Positions 1-9,643 of a stretch of 64,000 nt of DNA are shown here, one piece after another. Location of the stretch: assembly GCF_002949795.1 (NCBI RefSeq), contig NZ_CP026692.1, forward strand, positions 6,184,545 to 6,248,544, read 5' to 3'. The notes beneath the pieces are model-generated. The model searched no databases and was not told where the DNA came from. It saw nothing but the letters and a program-made list of their open reading frames with translations. Source of the stretch: Nostoc sp. 'Lobaria pulmonaria (5183) cyanobiont'. Lineage in GTDB: Bacteria; Cyanobacteriota; Cyanobacteriia; Cyanobacteriales; Nostocaceae. The translations under genes and the position numbers were made by a program. Every line of letters begins with the position of its first letter. The stretch's first letter is position 1.

Positions 1-839
1 ATACCGACGTTACGATACACTGAGGATTTCATCTTGATAGTTATTAGAAATAAATATTTTGTCTAGGCTTGACCAAATAGTAGCCTATTATCCCAAAAGG
101 CAATCACACAAAATAGCCGAATATAGACTTTCCTAAAATTAGGAACACGAATGTATAATAAATATCATTTTAATTAGAAAACATTTGAAGGATATAATCT
201 CTTTGATATTTGAAAAACAAGAGGTACAGACACCCATTACTTTGGTTTTTGACCGTAAGTATGGATAAAAACAAGATAATTTGATACCTATTCAGTCAAT
301 TCATTTGTATAAAAAAAACAAAAGCTTCCTGAAACCGCTAGCAGCCTGAACAAGGCGTCTTGTGCTAAACGTCAGATAAATCTAAGTGGTGTATTTTATC
401 TTCTGCTATTAAAAGCACCTTAAGAGGATGTTTAGAAAGTGTCCGGTGATATAGCAAGTAGCTTAGAGATCCTCCTTCCTAAATCTACGCAAGTCCCTTC
501 TCCTGTTGGGAGACGCTACGAGTAGCTTACTTCCATAGATGAATACAAGTCAGCAAATCCGTATAACGGACTAACTTTCTTTAAAAAGGGGAATTTTGAA
601 TCATTTTCCCATTTTTTAAGGCTTGAACGTGGGGATCAAACTAAATATTATTGTTTCTAAACACCCTCTAAGAAACTGTACTTCTCTGAAGATGATAGAA
701 TAGTCAAATTTGAATAAATACTGGAATTCCAGTAGATATCTATAATACTAACAAACAAGCTGATGCTAAAACCAATATCCTCCTTACCCTAATATAGATA
801 TATTTCAAGATATCTTGACTTTTCCCAGAAGTCCCTTTA
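1..839. other. Gene-poor left edge with a degraded MITE
   Basis: I see no convincing gene in this AT-rich stretch. The recognisable structure is a degraded MITE-like element at 419-672, listed separately. The rest holds short frames broken by stops. The last 100 bases should contain the promoter of the ycf20-like gene, but I cannot place it with confidence. Confidence 0.5.
419..672. repeat. Degraded MITE-like element with inverted ends
   Basis: The left end reads CTTAAGAGGATGTTTAGAAA and the right end, reversed, reads CTTAGAGGGTGTTTAGAAA, so the termini form an imperfect inverted repeat of about 19 bases. The interior (cctccttcctaaatc, aaggggaattttgaatc) resembles widespread cyanobacterial non-coding elements with GAGGGTGTTT ends. 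It has no transposase, and the interior has decayed. Confidence 0.55.
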
Positions 840-1172
840 ATGCAAAACACTCGTCTCAATAACTTGTTCGATGCCATTGCTACACGCTTTGGGCAATGGT
901 TTTTAAATCCTTGGCGACGACTATCGTTGCTGATAATTAGTTTTTTGTTCGGTTTTTTTCTGGGAAACGCAGTTTCCACTACAGCTGGACAACGGGCAGA
1001 GTTAGACATTGTGGCAGCTGGTTTTTTAGTCTTGTTGACGGAAATTACCAGCAGGATATTTTATAGTCGCAGGTTTTTGGATAGGCGATCGCTCTTGGTA
1101 GACTCATTAAATCTCCTCAAAGTTGGTTTCATCTACAGCCTGTTTCTCGAAGCTTTTAAGCTGGGATCGTAG
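840..1172 (+). CDS. ycf20: Ycf20-like membrane protein (DUF565)
   Basis: This 110-residue protein matches the Ycf20/DUF565 family of cyanobacteria and plastids. In plant and algal work the family is linked to non-photochemical quenching; its biochemical role is unknown. A conserved core (NPWRRLSLLIISFLFGFFLG, then STTAGQ) leads into two or three membrane segments at about residues 27-45, 55-72 and 92-105. The length is typical. It ends 15 bases before the glycerate kinase start, so the two are probably co-transcribed. Family call fairly firm; role inferred. Confidence 0.8.
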   Translation: MQNTRLNNLFDAIATRFGQWFLNPWRRLSLLIISFLFGFFLGNAVSTTAGQRAELDIVAAGFLVLLTEITSRIFYSRRFLDRRSLLVDSLNLLKVGFIYSLFLEAFKLGS

Positions 1173-1187
1173 TCAGATGGAGAATTT

Positions 1188-2231
1188 ATGAATTTGTGGC
1201 TGAGTGTTTTGGCAACCAATGGGATGGGGGAAACTTGGAAGCAGGAAGCTAGAGTTGCTGCACTGGCAGATCGGTTAAAGGCAAAAGCTTTTGGCATCAC
1301 GCCGGAAAATGTTGATGAAATGATCGAAAGGCGATCGCATTTACTAAAATCTGTCTTCCCAGCTTTTAGCGAATTCTGTCAAACTACTTTCAAAGTAGAA
1401 CCCCAGGAAATGTTACAGGTATTGTGGGACTTGTGGCTGCCTTTGGGGATCAAACTAGCATCGCAGCGCCAACAATTGGGACGCCCCCTGATTCAAGGAA
1501 TATTGGGAGGACAAGGCACTGGTAAAACCACAATGTCAAAGGTTCTGATTTTGATTCTCGACCATTTGGGATACAGGACTGTGAGTTTATCTTTGGATGA
1601 CTTATATAAAAATTACAGCGAGCGCTTGCTTTTGACACAGCAAGATTCCCGCTTAATTTGGCGCGGCCCGCCAGGAACCCACGATATAGACTTAGGTTTA
1701 AATGTACTAGATCAAATTCGCCAGTTGCAAAGCCCAGTGATGCTTCCCCGCTTTGATAAATCTGCTTTTGGAGGTGCTGGCGATCGCACTACTTCCGAAA
1801 TGGTAGCGGATGTAGATATTGTACTATTTGAAGGTTGGTTTGTGGGTGTGCGACCAATCGAACCAGATGTATTTGATACTGCGCCACCGCCAATTGTCAC
1901 AGATGAAGATAGAGCATTTGCCCGCGATATGAATCTTCGCCTCCACAATTATTTACCACTGTGGGAGCGATTGGACAGTTTAATTGTGCTGTATCCCATC
2001 GATTACCGCTGTTCTTTAGAGTGGCGCAAACAGGCAGAACAGCAGATGATTGCTGCGGGGAAATCGGGAATGAGTGATGCAGAGATAGAGCAATTTGTCA
2101 ATTATTTTTGGCGATCGCTTCACCCGGAATTATTCATCACGCCGTTGGTAAGAGATGCGACAGGGGTTGATTTAGTGATTGAGATTAATCCCGATCATAG
2201 TTTTGGTCAAGTGTATTGCGATCGCACTTAG
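1188..2231 (+). CDS. D-glycerate 3-kinase (plant/cyanobacterial GLYK type)
   Basis: This should phosphorylate D-glycerate to 3-phosphoglycerate, the last step of the photorespiratory C2 cycle, in the cytosol. A P-loop GGQGTGKTT lies at about residues 106-114, followed by SLDDLY and by RGPPGTHDIDLG, which are typical of the P-loop GLYK family. FEGWFVGVRP lies around residue 215. The 347-residue length is normal. The ATG at 1188 follows the ycf20-like gene by 15 bases. The last codons (cgatcgcact) overlap a HIP1-like site. Confidence 0.88.
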   Translation: MNLWLSVLATNGMGETWKQEARVAALADRLKAKAFGITPENVDEMIERRSHLLKSVFPAFSEFCQTTFKVEPQEMLQVLWDLWLPLGIKLASQRQQLGRPLIQGILGGQGTGKTTMSKVLILILDHLGYRTVSLSLDDLYKNYSERLLLTQQDSRLIWRGPPGTHDIDLGLNVLDQIRQLQSPVMLPRFDKSAFGGAGDRTTSEMVADVDIVLFEGWFVGVRPIEPDVFDTAPPPIVTDEDRAFARDMNLRLHNYLPLWERLDSLIVLYPIDYRCSLEWRKQAEQQMIAAGKSGMSDAEIEQFVNYFWRSLHPELFITPLVRDATGVDLVIEINPDHSFGQVYCDRT

Positions 2232-2508
2232 GGCGTTAGTTCTCAAGCAAATCAGCTAAAAACACTATAATTTGCTTAAAGCGTGATTTATCCTACTCCT
2301 TAGACCACTTCCCGTCCTTCGTGGAGGTTTTGGTGGGGCCGTAGTTTCGTTTCTACTCTCTTCTCTCGCGTCGAGACTTGTAAACTTTAACATCTAAGGC
2401 TTACAGAAAATTGTGAATATTCACAAACAAGTCATTTTGCACGAAGTATTGTAGTTTATACGTTACCTAAATACTTGGATAATTTACCGAACTCTAGTAT
2501 CAATGCTT

Positions 2509-3144
2509 TTAAAGCTGACAAATTGCTTTTAAAACTTGTAGCAACTGACTTGAACGCTCTCTTTCCATTAAATTTAATTCTGGTAACAGATAATAAATAG
2601 GGGGATTTCCTTGTTCGATATAGACAAACTGATAACTTCTAGCGTTAGTCGTTAATCCCCAAACTGATTTTTTATTATCTAAATTTTTATAAGCATAAGT
2701 GAGTAGCTGAGGTAAACCTGTTGATATATCAATCTGACTATTTTTAGATTCAATTAACAGTACCCAAAAATATGTTTGAGGTTTTGTATATTTAGCTTTA
2801 CTAATAGCTAAAATATCAAATCTGCCTTTAATTCTGATATCTTCATCTTCAACTTCAATATCAGCAATATTCTCTTCCAAAACAATCTCGATAGGATAGC
2901 GATAAAAACCAGCTAATCTTAGTAAAGGCGCAACTGCAAGAAACTTAACCTGACCTTCAGAAACTTTGCCTGCTGTCAGGTAGCGTCGAAAATCATTTCT
3001 AATTTGCAGAAGTTCTTGTTGTTCAACTTTGGGGAGAGGTTCTAAAGATAAGTAATTAGAAAATGAGTCACTGTACTGTTCTTGAAAGCCAAACAAACGC
3101 TGAACTTCTTCTAAGGATAAATTCCGAGCGTTGAGAATTGTCAT
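2509..3144 (-). CDS. PD-(D/E)XK nuclease-like protein, type I R subunit N-terminal-like
   Basis: This 211-residue protein belongs to a group usually annotated in cyanobacteria as 'restriction endonuclease subunit R'. It lacks the helicase motor of a true HsdR. The pattern GRFDILA (about residues 107-113) followed by LLIESKNS (about 129-136) fits the D...ExK core of the PD-(D/E)XK fold. There is no methylase or specificity gene nearby, so a functional restriction system here is unlikely. A stand-alone nuclease or a nucleic-acid-binding role is possible. Family moderate; function unknown. Confidence 0.65.
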   Translation of the reverse strand: MTILNARNLSLEEVQRLFGFQEQYSDSFSNYLSLEPLPKVEQQELLQIRNDFRRYLTAGKVSEGQVKFLAVAPLLRLAGFYRYPIEIVLEENIADIEVEDEDIRIKGRFDILAISKAKYTKPQTYFWVLLIESKNSQIDISTGLPQLLTYAYKNLDNKKSVWGLTTNARSYQFVYIEQGNPPIYYLLPELNLMERERSSQLLQVLKAICQL

Positions 3145-3239
3145 ATTTTTTTGATTTATTCAGGCGCAACTCAATTCAAATTCTCTATATAAAACCTATC
3201 TTAACGCTTCGCTGATTATATAGAATGCAAACAATGCGC

Positions 3240-3267
3240 GTAGGGTAGCATAGCCGTGCTACCCTAC
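3240..3267. repeat. REP-like palindrome GTAGGGTAGCA...TGCTACCCTAC
   Basis: The 11-base arms are perfect and are separated by six bases. Relatives of this palindrome occur at 22300-22326 and, as a half, near 15318, so it is an interspersed repeat. Here it lies between two minus-strand genes and may also end the SulP-side or nuclease-side transcripts. Confidence 0.6.
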
Positions 3268-3296
3268 CGCAAGCAAAATTCAATCTAGCTGGAATT

Positions 3297-4820
3297 CTAC
3301 AGAGTAAATGGGTTGCGATTACGATCTATCAGACGATCCCATTGCATAGTTAAAGTGCTTCCCATTTTTTCCTGTTGTTTTGCCCACACCGATAGTAAGT
3401 CTAAACAAGAGTGATCTATATAAGCCAAGTCTTGCATATAAACATGCAATTCACTTCCTGGAGGCATAAGTTCTAAAATATTCGCCAATTTTGGTAGCCT
3501 CACAAATGTTGCCGCACCTTGTAAATAAATGTCTATTCTCTGATTATCTTCGTGCTTAATAACTTGGATATTCAGCACAGACATTTTGTGAATTAGTAAC
3601 ATTCCTGTCAGCAAAATACCAATTAAAACGCCTGTGATTAGGTCAGTAACAACAATCCCGATTAAAGTGGCAGCAAATATTACCAGAGGAAAACGTCCAT
3701 ACTTCTTCAACTGGCGAATATGTTCTACTTCGATTAGTTTGTAACCAGTAACAACTAGAATTGCTGCCAGACTAGAAATGGGAATTATTTTGAGCAAGGT
3801 TGGGGCTGCAATTACTAAAATTAACAGCCATAGACCGTGAAGTATCGTCGATAATCTAGTTTTAGCACCAGCTTCTACGTTTACAGAACTGCGGGCTATC
3901 ACTCCTGTCATCGGCAAAGCACCTAAGAACCCACATATAATGTTGCCAATTCCTTGCGCCGTTAATTCGCGATCGAAATCGGTTCTTGGCCCGGTATGCA
4001 GTCGATCTACTGCTACGGCTGAAAGCAAACTTTCTGTACTAGCAATGAATGCAATCACGATCGCATCTAGCAAAACTGGTGCCTGAATTAGGCGTGGTAA
4101 GCTGGCAAGTGTTGGTAATTGAATTGCTTGTGCCAGATTTCCAGGTACATCAACATACTGAATCGGTAATCGATACACTGTAGCTATGACGGTGGCAATT
4201 ACAACGCCGACAAGTGCACCAGGAATCAACTTTAAACTATTGGGTTTAAATTTTTCCCACAGCAGAAGACTGATAATAGTTATTACACCTATGAGTGCTG
4301 CAACGTGATGAACGCTACCATTAATAGGGAAGAAAGCTTTGTAAATGCTGTTGGGAATAGAAATTAAATTCTCAATGCCGTGTATACGCGGTTGATCGTC
4401 TAACATGACATGAAATTGGGAAGCGAGGATTAATATCCCAATACCTGCAAGCATTCCATAGATGACAGCAGGTGACATGGCGCGAAACAGCTGGCCAAGT
4501 TTAAATATACCTGCGAGTAATTGGATTAAACCCGCTAGCAGCAGAATTGGCCCAACCATTTCAATGCCATATTCTTTAACTATTTCTGCAACAATCACAG
4601 CAAGCCCAGCAGCAGGGCCACTGACAAGCATTGGTGAACCGGAAACAGCACCAACAATAATTCCGCCTACTATTCCTGTAACTAAGCCGCGAGATGGCGG
4701 AAGTCCCGAAGCGATCGCAATACCCATACAAAGAGGAAGGGCGACAAGAAATACCACAAATGATGCCGGTACTTCACTAGTAAATGAGGATTTGTCTATG
4801 ATTGCTTTCAAATTTCTCAT
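3297..4820 (-). CDS. SulP-family inorganic anion transporter with STAS domain
   Basis: This is a predicted inner-membrane anion transporter (sulfate or bicarbonate). The SulP core spans about residues 10-410, with roughly 11-14 membrane segments and conserved stretches such as ALPLCMGIAIASGLPP near the N terminus and LTAQGIGNIICG around residue 290. A C-terminal STAS domain follows (about 425-500). In cyanobacteria the family includes the Na+/bicarbonate carrier BicA, but the substrate cannot be read from sequence. No carbonic anhydrase is fused or adjacent. The ATG at 4820 gives the usual short cytoplasmic N terminus. Confidence 0.85.
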   Translation of the reverse strand: MRNLKAIIDKSSFTSEVPASFVVFLVALPLCMGIAIASGLPPSRGLVTGIVGGIIVGAVSGSPMLVSGPAAGLAVIVAEIVKEYGIEMVGPILLLAGLIQLLAGIFKLGQLFRAMSPAVIYGMLAGIGILILASQFHVMLDDQPRIHGIENLISIPNSIYKAFFPINGSVHHVAALIGVITIISLLLWEKFKPNSLKLIPGALVGVVIATVIATVYRLPIQYVDVPGNLAQAIQLPTLASLPRLIQAPVLLDAIVIAFIASTESLLSAVAVDRLHTGPRTDFDRELTAQGIGNIICGFLGALPMTGVIARSSVNVEAGAKTRLSTILHGLWLLILVIAAPTLLKIIPISSLAAILVVTGYKLIEVEHIRQLKKYGRFPLVIFAATLIGIVVTDLITGVLIGILLTGMLLIHKMSVLNIQVIKHEDNQRIDIYLQGAATFVRLPKLANILELMPPGSELHVYMQDLAYIDHSCLDLLSVWAKQQEKMGSTLTMQWDRLIDRNRNPFTL

Positions 4821-5457
4821 TTGCTTCTCCTCTAATGAAAAGTTTTTAATTTTTGGCTGGCAAGGTGAACTGTTACAATCCAGCCGAAACTAGACTTGCA
4901 TTGAATAGTTCAAATCTATTCAATGAGTTTCAATTGTAACCTTGACTTACTGATGTACTCAGCCCTGAAATAGCAAGCATGAAATCATTAAGTTAAATTC
5001 ACTTAACGGTTATAGTTACTATTTACATTTCTTAATGATTACAAGTCCATCATAGCAATAGTGTTATCTGATTGATATTAAACCTCATCTATGTTGAGAA
5101 CCGTAGTTTTTGCCCTCACCCTAAATCCCTCTCCCTACTTGGGAGAGGGACTTCTTTCCGGCTCCCCTTCTCCCAATATTGGGAGAAGGGGCTGGGGGAT
5201 GAGGGTTTTTCTATTCATACAGAACTACGGTTTTCAACGTGGACGCAGTTTACATAACTTTTTTATTGGATTCGCCCCAAAACATTAACTAAAATTAAAC
5301 AATAAATTGTAATTAGCGCAAACAAGGTATAATTTAGACCCTATAATTTAATGTTCTCAGGAGCTTAACACACAACTGCTAAGTATCCCAAAAATCAGCT
5401 TTACAAGTATATTTATGATCATTCTCTGGATTTTGAGAAATTATTTTTGAAAGTCTC
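4821..5457. other. Intergenic region with a MITE
   Basis: This gap between two minus-strand genes contains the 176-bp MITE at 5077-5252. The part next to 4821 should hold the SulP promoter. Nothing else coding is visible. Short frames reading through the MITE are artefacts of its repeat sequence. Confidence 0.6.
5077..5252 (+). mobile_element. 176-bp MITE, copy 1
   Basis: This element is repeated in inverted orientation at 32535-32710 with exactly the same length, and apparently the same sequence along its whole length. Its imperfect terminal inverted repeats begin TAAAC and share GTTGAgAACCGTAGTT / GTTGAaAACCGTAGTT. Inside are two hairpins, CCCTCTCC...GGGAGAGGG and CCCCTTCTCCCAATATTGGG. TA at both outer edges fits the TA target duplication of IS630/Tc1-type elements. 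It has no coding capacity and would need a transposase in trans. Confidence 0.85.
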
Positions 5458-6957
5458 TTAGCGCTTGATGGGATTCATCCAAGCTTCTAATCGGCTAAAT
5501 ACTTGAGAAGAAAGTAGCGTCAAACATAAATAAACCACCGCGACACCTGCGTAAATTTCAAAGGCGCGATAGTTATCAGCAACAATTAACTGTCCTTTAC
5601 GTAGTAATTCTTCAAACCCAATCACAGAGACTAAGCTAGTATCTTTCAATAAACTGATAAACTCATTACCCAAAGGTGGAATCATCCGCCGGAAAGCTTG
5701 GGGAAAAATTACATAACTCATAGTTTGCACAGAACTCAAACCTAATGATTTTGCTGCTTCTGCTTGTCCTGGTTCAATTGATTGAATTCCAGCACGAACA
5801 ACTTCGGCAATGTATGCAGCGCTATTCAAACTTAAGGCAATTACCCCAGCACTAAGACGATCAAAAGAAAATGTCAAACCAAGTTCTTGTAAAATTGCTG
5901 GTAAACCAAAGTAAATCATAAAAATTTGCACCAGCAAAGGCGTTCCCCGAAAAAAATCTACATACGCCCTCGCCAACCAACGCACAGGTGCAATATGAGA
6001 AAGGCGAACAATACCAATTAAGGAACCGCCAATTAAACCAAATACTACAGAAAATATCGTCAATTGCAACGTTATCAATGCACCCTGCAATAGACTTGGA
6101 AAAGCCTGCAATATCACGCTAATTGAAGTTAATATTTTAGGTGCGCCAGCGTTAGTTTGATTCTCAAATGGTGATTTAGCTGGTAGTGATGGTGGCTCAA
6201 CTTTAAACCATTTCTGGTAAATTTGGGAATAAGTGCCATTTTTCAGCACCCGATCCAAGCCATCATTTATCAATGTCAAATTCGGCGAGTTTTTAGCTGT
6301 AGCAATTCCATAAAACTCCTCTGTCAGCAATTTCTGTACTACTTTAATTCCCTGAAGATTGCCTGTATTAATTGCATATAAAGTCACAGGTGCATCATTA
6401 ATTACCGCATCTACATTACTGTTGAGCAATTCTTGCAGGGCTAAGGGTGCAGAATCAAAACTGCGAATTTGTACCCCAGGAATACTCTTAGCCTTTGCAG
6501 CCCCTGTTGTGCCAATTTGTACTGCAATTTTTTTATTTTTGAGACTATCAAAACCAGTAATTTCTTGATTGTCTGCGCGAATTGCGATCGCTAACCCAGC
6601 CTTAAAATAAGGACGAGAAAAAGAAATCGTTTTCGCCCTCTCCTCAGTAATTGTGATCGAACTAATGGCCGCATCTACCGTTTTAGCTTGCAAAGCTGGG
6701 ATAATGCCATCAAAAGACAGACTTTGAAAATCAACTTTAAACTTAGCAGCAACTGCGATCGCATTCATCAAATCAATGGAAAACCCCTGCAACTCACCAC
6801 CTTTTCCTTGAAACTCAAAAGGTGGAAACGCCGGTTCCGTAGCAACCCGCAAAGTTTTCCCTGCGCTAGAGTTCACAGCACAGCTAGCCAGTAATAAACA
6901 GCTAAAACCTACGAAGACACATAAATACAGCCAACGCCTAAAACCAAATTTAGCCAT
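5458..6957 (-). CDS. bgtB: Fused substrate-binding/permease protein of amino acid ABC transporter (BgtB-like)
   Basis: An extracytoplasmic solute-binding domain (about residues 30-260, lipobox-like LLASC near residue 25) is fused to a GlnP/HisM-type permease domain (about 280-495). The EAA-loop motif GQAEAAKSLGLSS lies near residue 415. This architecture matches BgtB of Anabaena, which carries basic amino acids and glutamine with the ATPase BgtA. The ATG at 6957 (MAKFGFRRW) gives a normal signal peptide; an upstream frame start at 6981 adds only MHRRRENN. The ATPase gene diverges 76 bases away. Substrate inferred. Confidence 0.85.
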   Translation of the reverse strand: MAKFGFRRWLYLCVFVGFSCLLLASCAVNSSAGKTLRVATEPAFPPFEFQGKGGELQGFSIDLMNAIAVAAKFKVDFQSLSFDGIIPALQAKTVDAAISSITITEERAKTISFSRPYFKAGLAIAIRADNQEITGFDSLKNKKIAVQIGTTGAAKAKSIPGVQIRSFDSAPLALQELLNSNVDAVINDAPVTLYAINTGNLQGIKVVQKLLTEEFYGIATAKNSPNLTLINDGLDRVLKNGTYSQIYQKWFKVEPPSLPAKSPFENQTNAGAPKILTSISVILQAFPSLLQGALITLQLTIFSVVFGLIGGSLIGIVRLSHIAPVRWLARAYVDFFRGTPLLVQIFMIYFGLPAILQELGLTFSFDRLSAGVIALSLNSAAYIAEVVRAGIQSIEPGQAEAAKSLGLSSVQTMSYVIFPQAFRRMIPPLGNEFISLLKDTSLVSVIGFEELLRKGQLIVADNYRAFEIYAGVAVVYLCLTLLSSQVFSRLEAWMNPIKR

Positions 6958-7033
6958 ATTATTTTCTCTTCTTCTGTGCATTTGCGGTTTTTTAAAATAT
7001 TACAATCAACTGTAGAGCAGCTTGACATAAGTA

Positions 7034-7789
7034 ATGAACAATACCATCCCCGCGATTATTTTTGACAGTATCGAAAAAAATTTTGGTTCCCTGAAAGTTC
7101 TCAAAGGAATCACCGGCGAAATCAACCGGGGAGAAGTTGTTGCAGTTATCGGTTCCTCCGGCTGTGGTAAAAGTACCCTACTACGCTGCTTCAACCGCCT
7201 AGAAACCATTGACAAAGGGCGTTTAATCATCAACGGAATCAACTTATCCCGACCCACTGTCAACTATAACCAACTGCGGCAACTACGAACACAAGTAGGC
7301 ATGGTTTTTCAACAGTTCAACCTGTTTCCCCATCTCAGCGTCTTAGAAAATATGACACTCGCACCGCGTAAAGTCTTGGGTAAAACACCAAAAGAAAGCG
7401 CCCAACTAGCGAGATTATATTTAGAAAAAGTCGGTTTATCTGACAAAGCCTCTGCTTATCCCGAACAACTTTCTGGCGGACAAATGCAACGAGTAGCGAT
7501 CGCTCGTAGTTTATGTATGAATCCCCAAATCATGCTATTTGACGAACCCACCAGCGCCCTAGATCCCGAACTCGTCGGTGAAGTTCTGCAAGTGATGCAA
7601 CAATTAGCCACAGAAGGGATGACAATGGTAGTTGTCACCCATGAAATGCAATTTGCAAAAGAAGTAGCCCATCAAGTGATATTTTTAGACAAAGGTATTG
7701 TCACAGAACAAGGCCCAGCCTATGAAATGCTGACCAATCCCCAAAGCGATCGCCTACGTATTTTTCTAAGTCGCCTCAACGTTAGATAG
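7034..7789 (+). CDS. bgtA: Polar amino acid ABC transporter ATPase (GlnQ/BgtA-like)
   Basis: This 251-residue ABC ATPase should energise uptake by the divergently encoded fused permease. Walker A GSSGCGKST lies at residues 40-48, the signature LSGGQMQRVAIARS at about 146-159, Walker B IMLFDEPTSALD just after, and the switch histidine in VVVTHEM. Length and motifs are those of the GlnQ/HisP class. The short shared upstream region suggests joint regulation of the two transporter genes. In Anabaena bgtA and bgtB are at separate loci, so the adjacency here is informative. Confidence 0.88.
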   Translation: MNNTIPAIIFDSIEKNFGSLKVLKGITGEINRGEVVAVIGSSGCGKSTLLRCFNRLETIDKGRLIINGINLSRPTVNYNQLRQLRTQVGMVFQQFNLFPHLSVLENMTLAPRKVLGKTPKESAQLARLYLEKVGLSDKASAYPEQLSGGQMQRVAIARSLCMNPQIMLFDEPTSALDPELVGEVLQVMQQLATEGMTMVVVTHEMQFAKEVAHQVIFLDKGIVTEQGPAYEMLTNPQSDRLRIFLSRLNVR

Positions 7790-7867
7790 TTAGGAGTTAT
7801 AAATTAAAGGCTTCTTTTGCACTCCTCACTCATCACTCAGCACTTAGTACTCAGCACTCAGCACTAC

Positions 7868-8068
7868 TTAAAGGTACTCGCGCAAGAAATCAAAGGGATC
7901 GTCTTCCCAACAAGGTTCAGGTATTAGCCAAAATAAACTACTGTGGATATCAGCTTCAATTTCATCACCGTCGTCTCTATCAAATAGTTCTATCAAAGCT
8001 GTCCAATCACGTTCTCTGAGAGATGTTAACGATGGGGCATATACCTGGAGATTATTTGAGTAATTCAC
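7868..8068 (-). CDS. Small acidic protein of unknown function
   Basis: The 66-68-residue product is acidic with a tryptophan-rich C-terminal half (FWLIPEPCWEDDPFDFLREYL). It has no membrane segment or known motif. The longest frame starts at a TTG (8074). A GTG two codons later (8068) or a further start is equally possible, because no clear ribosome site decides it. The composition looks protein-like and not a shadow of another gene. Function unknown. Confidence 0.5.
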   Translation of the reverse strand: MNYSNNLQVYAPSLTSLRERDWTALIELFDRDDGDEIEADIHSSLFWLIPEPCWEDDPFDFLREYL

Positions 8069-8333
8069 GCGCAAAGTTGTGCTTGACAGCCGTAAAAAGT
8101 TAGTATAGAAATTTATAAATAATCAGATTTTAGCTTTGACAACCGCAGTTATACCAATTCAAAATTCCAAAAGTCTGATTTAATCTGGCTTTTCAGGTTT
8201 GTATCGATCGCATTCTTTTTTAAAATAGGTATTAAATAGTTATTTTGATATTATTAGATATGGACTATTCTCATAAGTGTCTCACAATTTAAATAGGACT
8301 GCTATAGTATTTATTACATATTACAAGCTGAAT

Positions 8334-9026
8334 TTACTCAAGCCAGAAAAATCCTTGAGGCTGAGATTCTACTAATTCCACGCCAAAGACTTCCGCAAAA
8401 GATTGTGCTATGTAAAAACGCACTTCTTGGCAGGTGATACCTGGAATCCATTCGGCTAAACTGCCTACAGGTTTGTCAGAAATGCCGCAGGGTACAATGC
8501 GCTCAAAGCCCTTCATGTCTGGACAAACATTTAACGCAAAGCCGTGCATAGTAATCCAACGGCTGACTTTAATACCAATAGCTGCAACTTTTCGCCCTTG
8601 CAACCAAACGCCAGTAAAAGCCGGAATTCTTTCTCCTTGCAATCCATAAATTGCCAATACGCGAATTATTACTTCTTCGATTTGCCGCAAGTACCAATGG
8701 AGGTCTTTACGATAACGTTGCAGATTTAAAATTGGATAGCCCACCAGTTGACCGGGACAATGGTAAGTAACCTCGCCGCCTCGTTCAACTCGATGCACAT
8801 CGTATTCACCTTTGTCAATCTCAAATTTGATAAAATCTGAGTTGCTTCCTTGTCCTAGAGTGTAGACGGGTGGATGTTCTAGCAAAATTAACACATCATC
8901 TAGACTGGGGTCGTGGATGCGCTCAGTTAGAAGCGATCGCTGCCATCCATGAGCTTCCAAGTAAGGCATTAATCCTTGGTTATACAGCAAACAAATGTTT
9001 TTGTGTGGTTTTATACTATGGATCAT
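8334..9026 (-). CDS. lipB: Octanoyltransferase LipB
   Basis: It transfers octanoyl from acyl carrier protein to lipoyl domains, the first step of lipoate assembly. The family signature [18 protein letters not shown] lies around residues 82-99. The catalytic cysteine is in RIVPCGI (about 181-187) and the lysine in [11 protein letters not shown] (about 146-156). The frame extends to a TTG at 9038, but the ATG at 9026 (MIHSIKPHK) is the more natural start. About 231 residues is typical. LipA is not in this window. Confidence 0.93.
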   Translation of the reverse strand: MIHSIKPHKNICLLYNQGLMPYLEAHGWQRSLLTERIHDPSLDDVLILLEHPPVYTLGQGSNSDFIKFEIDKGEYDVHRVERGGEVTYHCPGQLVGYPILNLQRYRKDLHWYLRQIEEVIIRVLAIYGLQGERIPAFTGVWLQGRKVAAIGIKVSRWITMHGFALNVCPDMKGFERIVPCGISDKPVGSLAEWIPGITCQEVRFYIAQSFAEVFGVELVESQPQGFFWLE

Positions 9027-9643
9027 GCCAAAATTCAACCGTATAAAGAACTAAATATATTTCAAATTACAGAATTAGAATCAAAAATTGTCAAGCTTTG
9101 CAAAGGATTTTAAAGGAAAGTCAAGGGAACATGCATTGGAAAATACAAAGTGCTAGCTTGAATAGATAACCTCAATAGGTTTTTAGGAGGAATTCTCTGC
9201 AATAAGCATTATGCCAAGACAATAAGGAAGAATGTCCTAGCTGATGACTTTAATACCATTGTTTGCATTGCAAACAGAATCAAACTTCCACAAAGCCTTG
9301 TATTCTTGAACAACAGCAAGCAAACCTCAATCGAACACAGAAGGAGCAAATATCAACAGTTCTGTAAGCATTCCTTTTAAAGAAAAGGTAGTCATAAGAG
9401 CTACAATTAGATTTCCTCAACTCTTGAGTGCTAATTGGATATACAATTAGACATCAGCGCAGAGATGAGGAGGTAAGGGTATACTTGACAATTCCTCAGA
9501 TGCAGTAAGCTGAGAGACAGCTTAACAGCAGTAGATACAATATAGTTCACAATTTGTTTTGGCGGGAGTAATAAACCTTACCGCAATTTCTTTTCATACA
9601 AAGCAAATTCACACATCCAAAATATTCAGCGGGAGAGTATTAC
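9027..9643. other. Long leader/promoter region upstream of lrtA
   Basis: No gene is visible in these 600 bases. Part is the promoter of lipB. The rest lies upstream of lrtA, a gene known in other cyanobacteria for a long 5' untranslated leader that affects light-dependent transcript stability. A GGGAG stretch close to 9632 is the likely ribosome site. I could not define a specific RNA structure by eye. Confidence 0.45.

Noticed and set aside
2509-3144. Functional type I restriction system
   Set aside because: There is no HsdM, HsdS or helicase region; only a nuclease-like domain is present.
5072-5288. Short plus-strand frames over the first MITE
   Set aside because: They are translations of MITE hairpins and not proteins.
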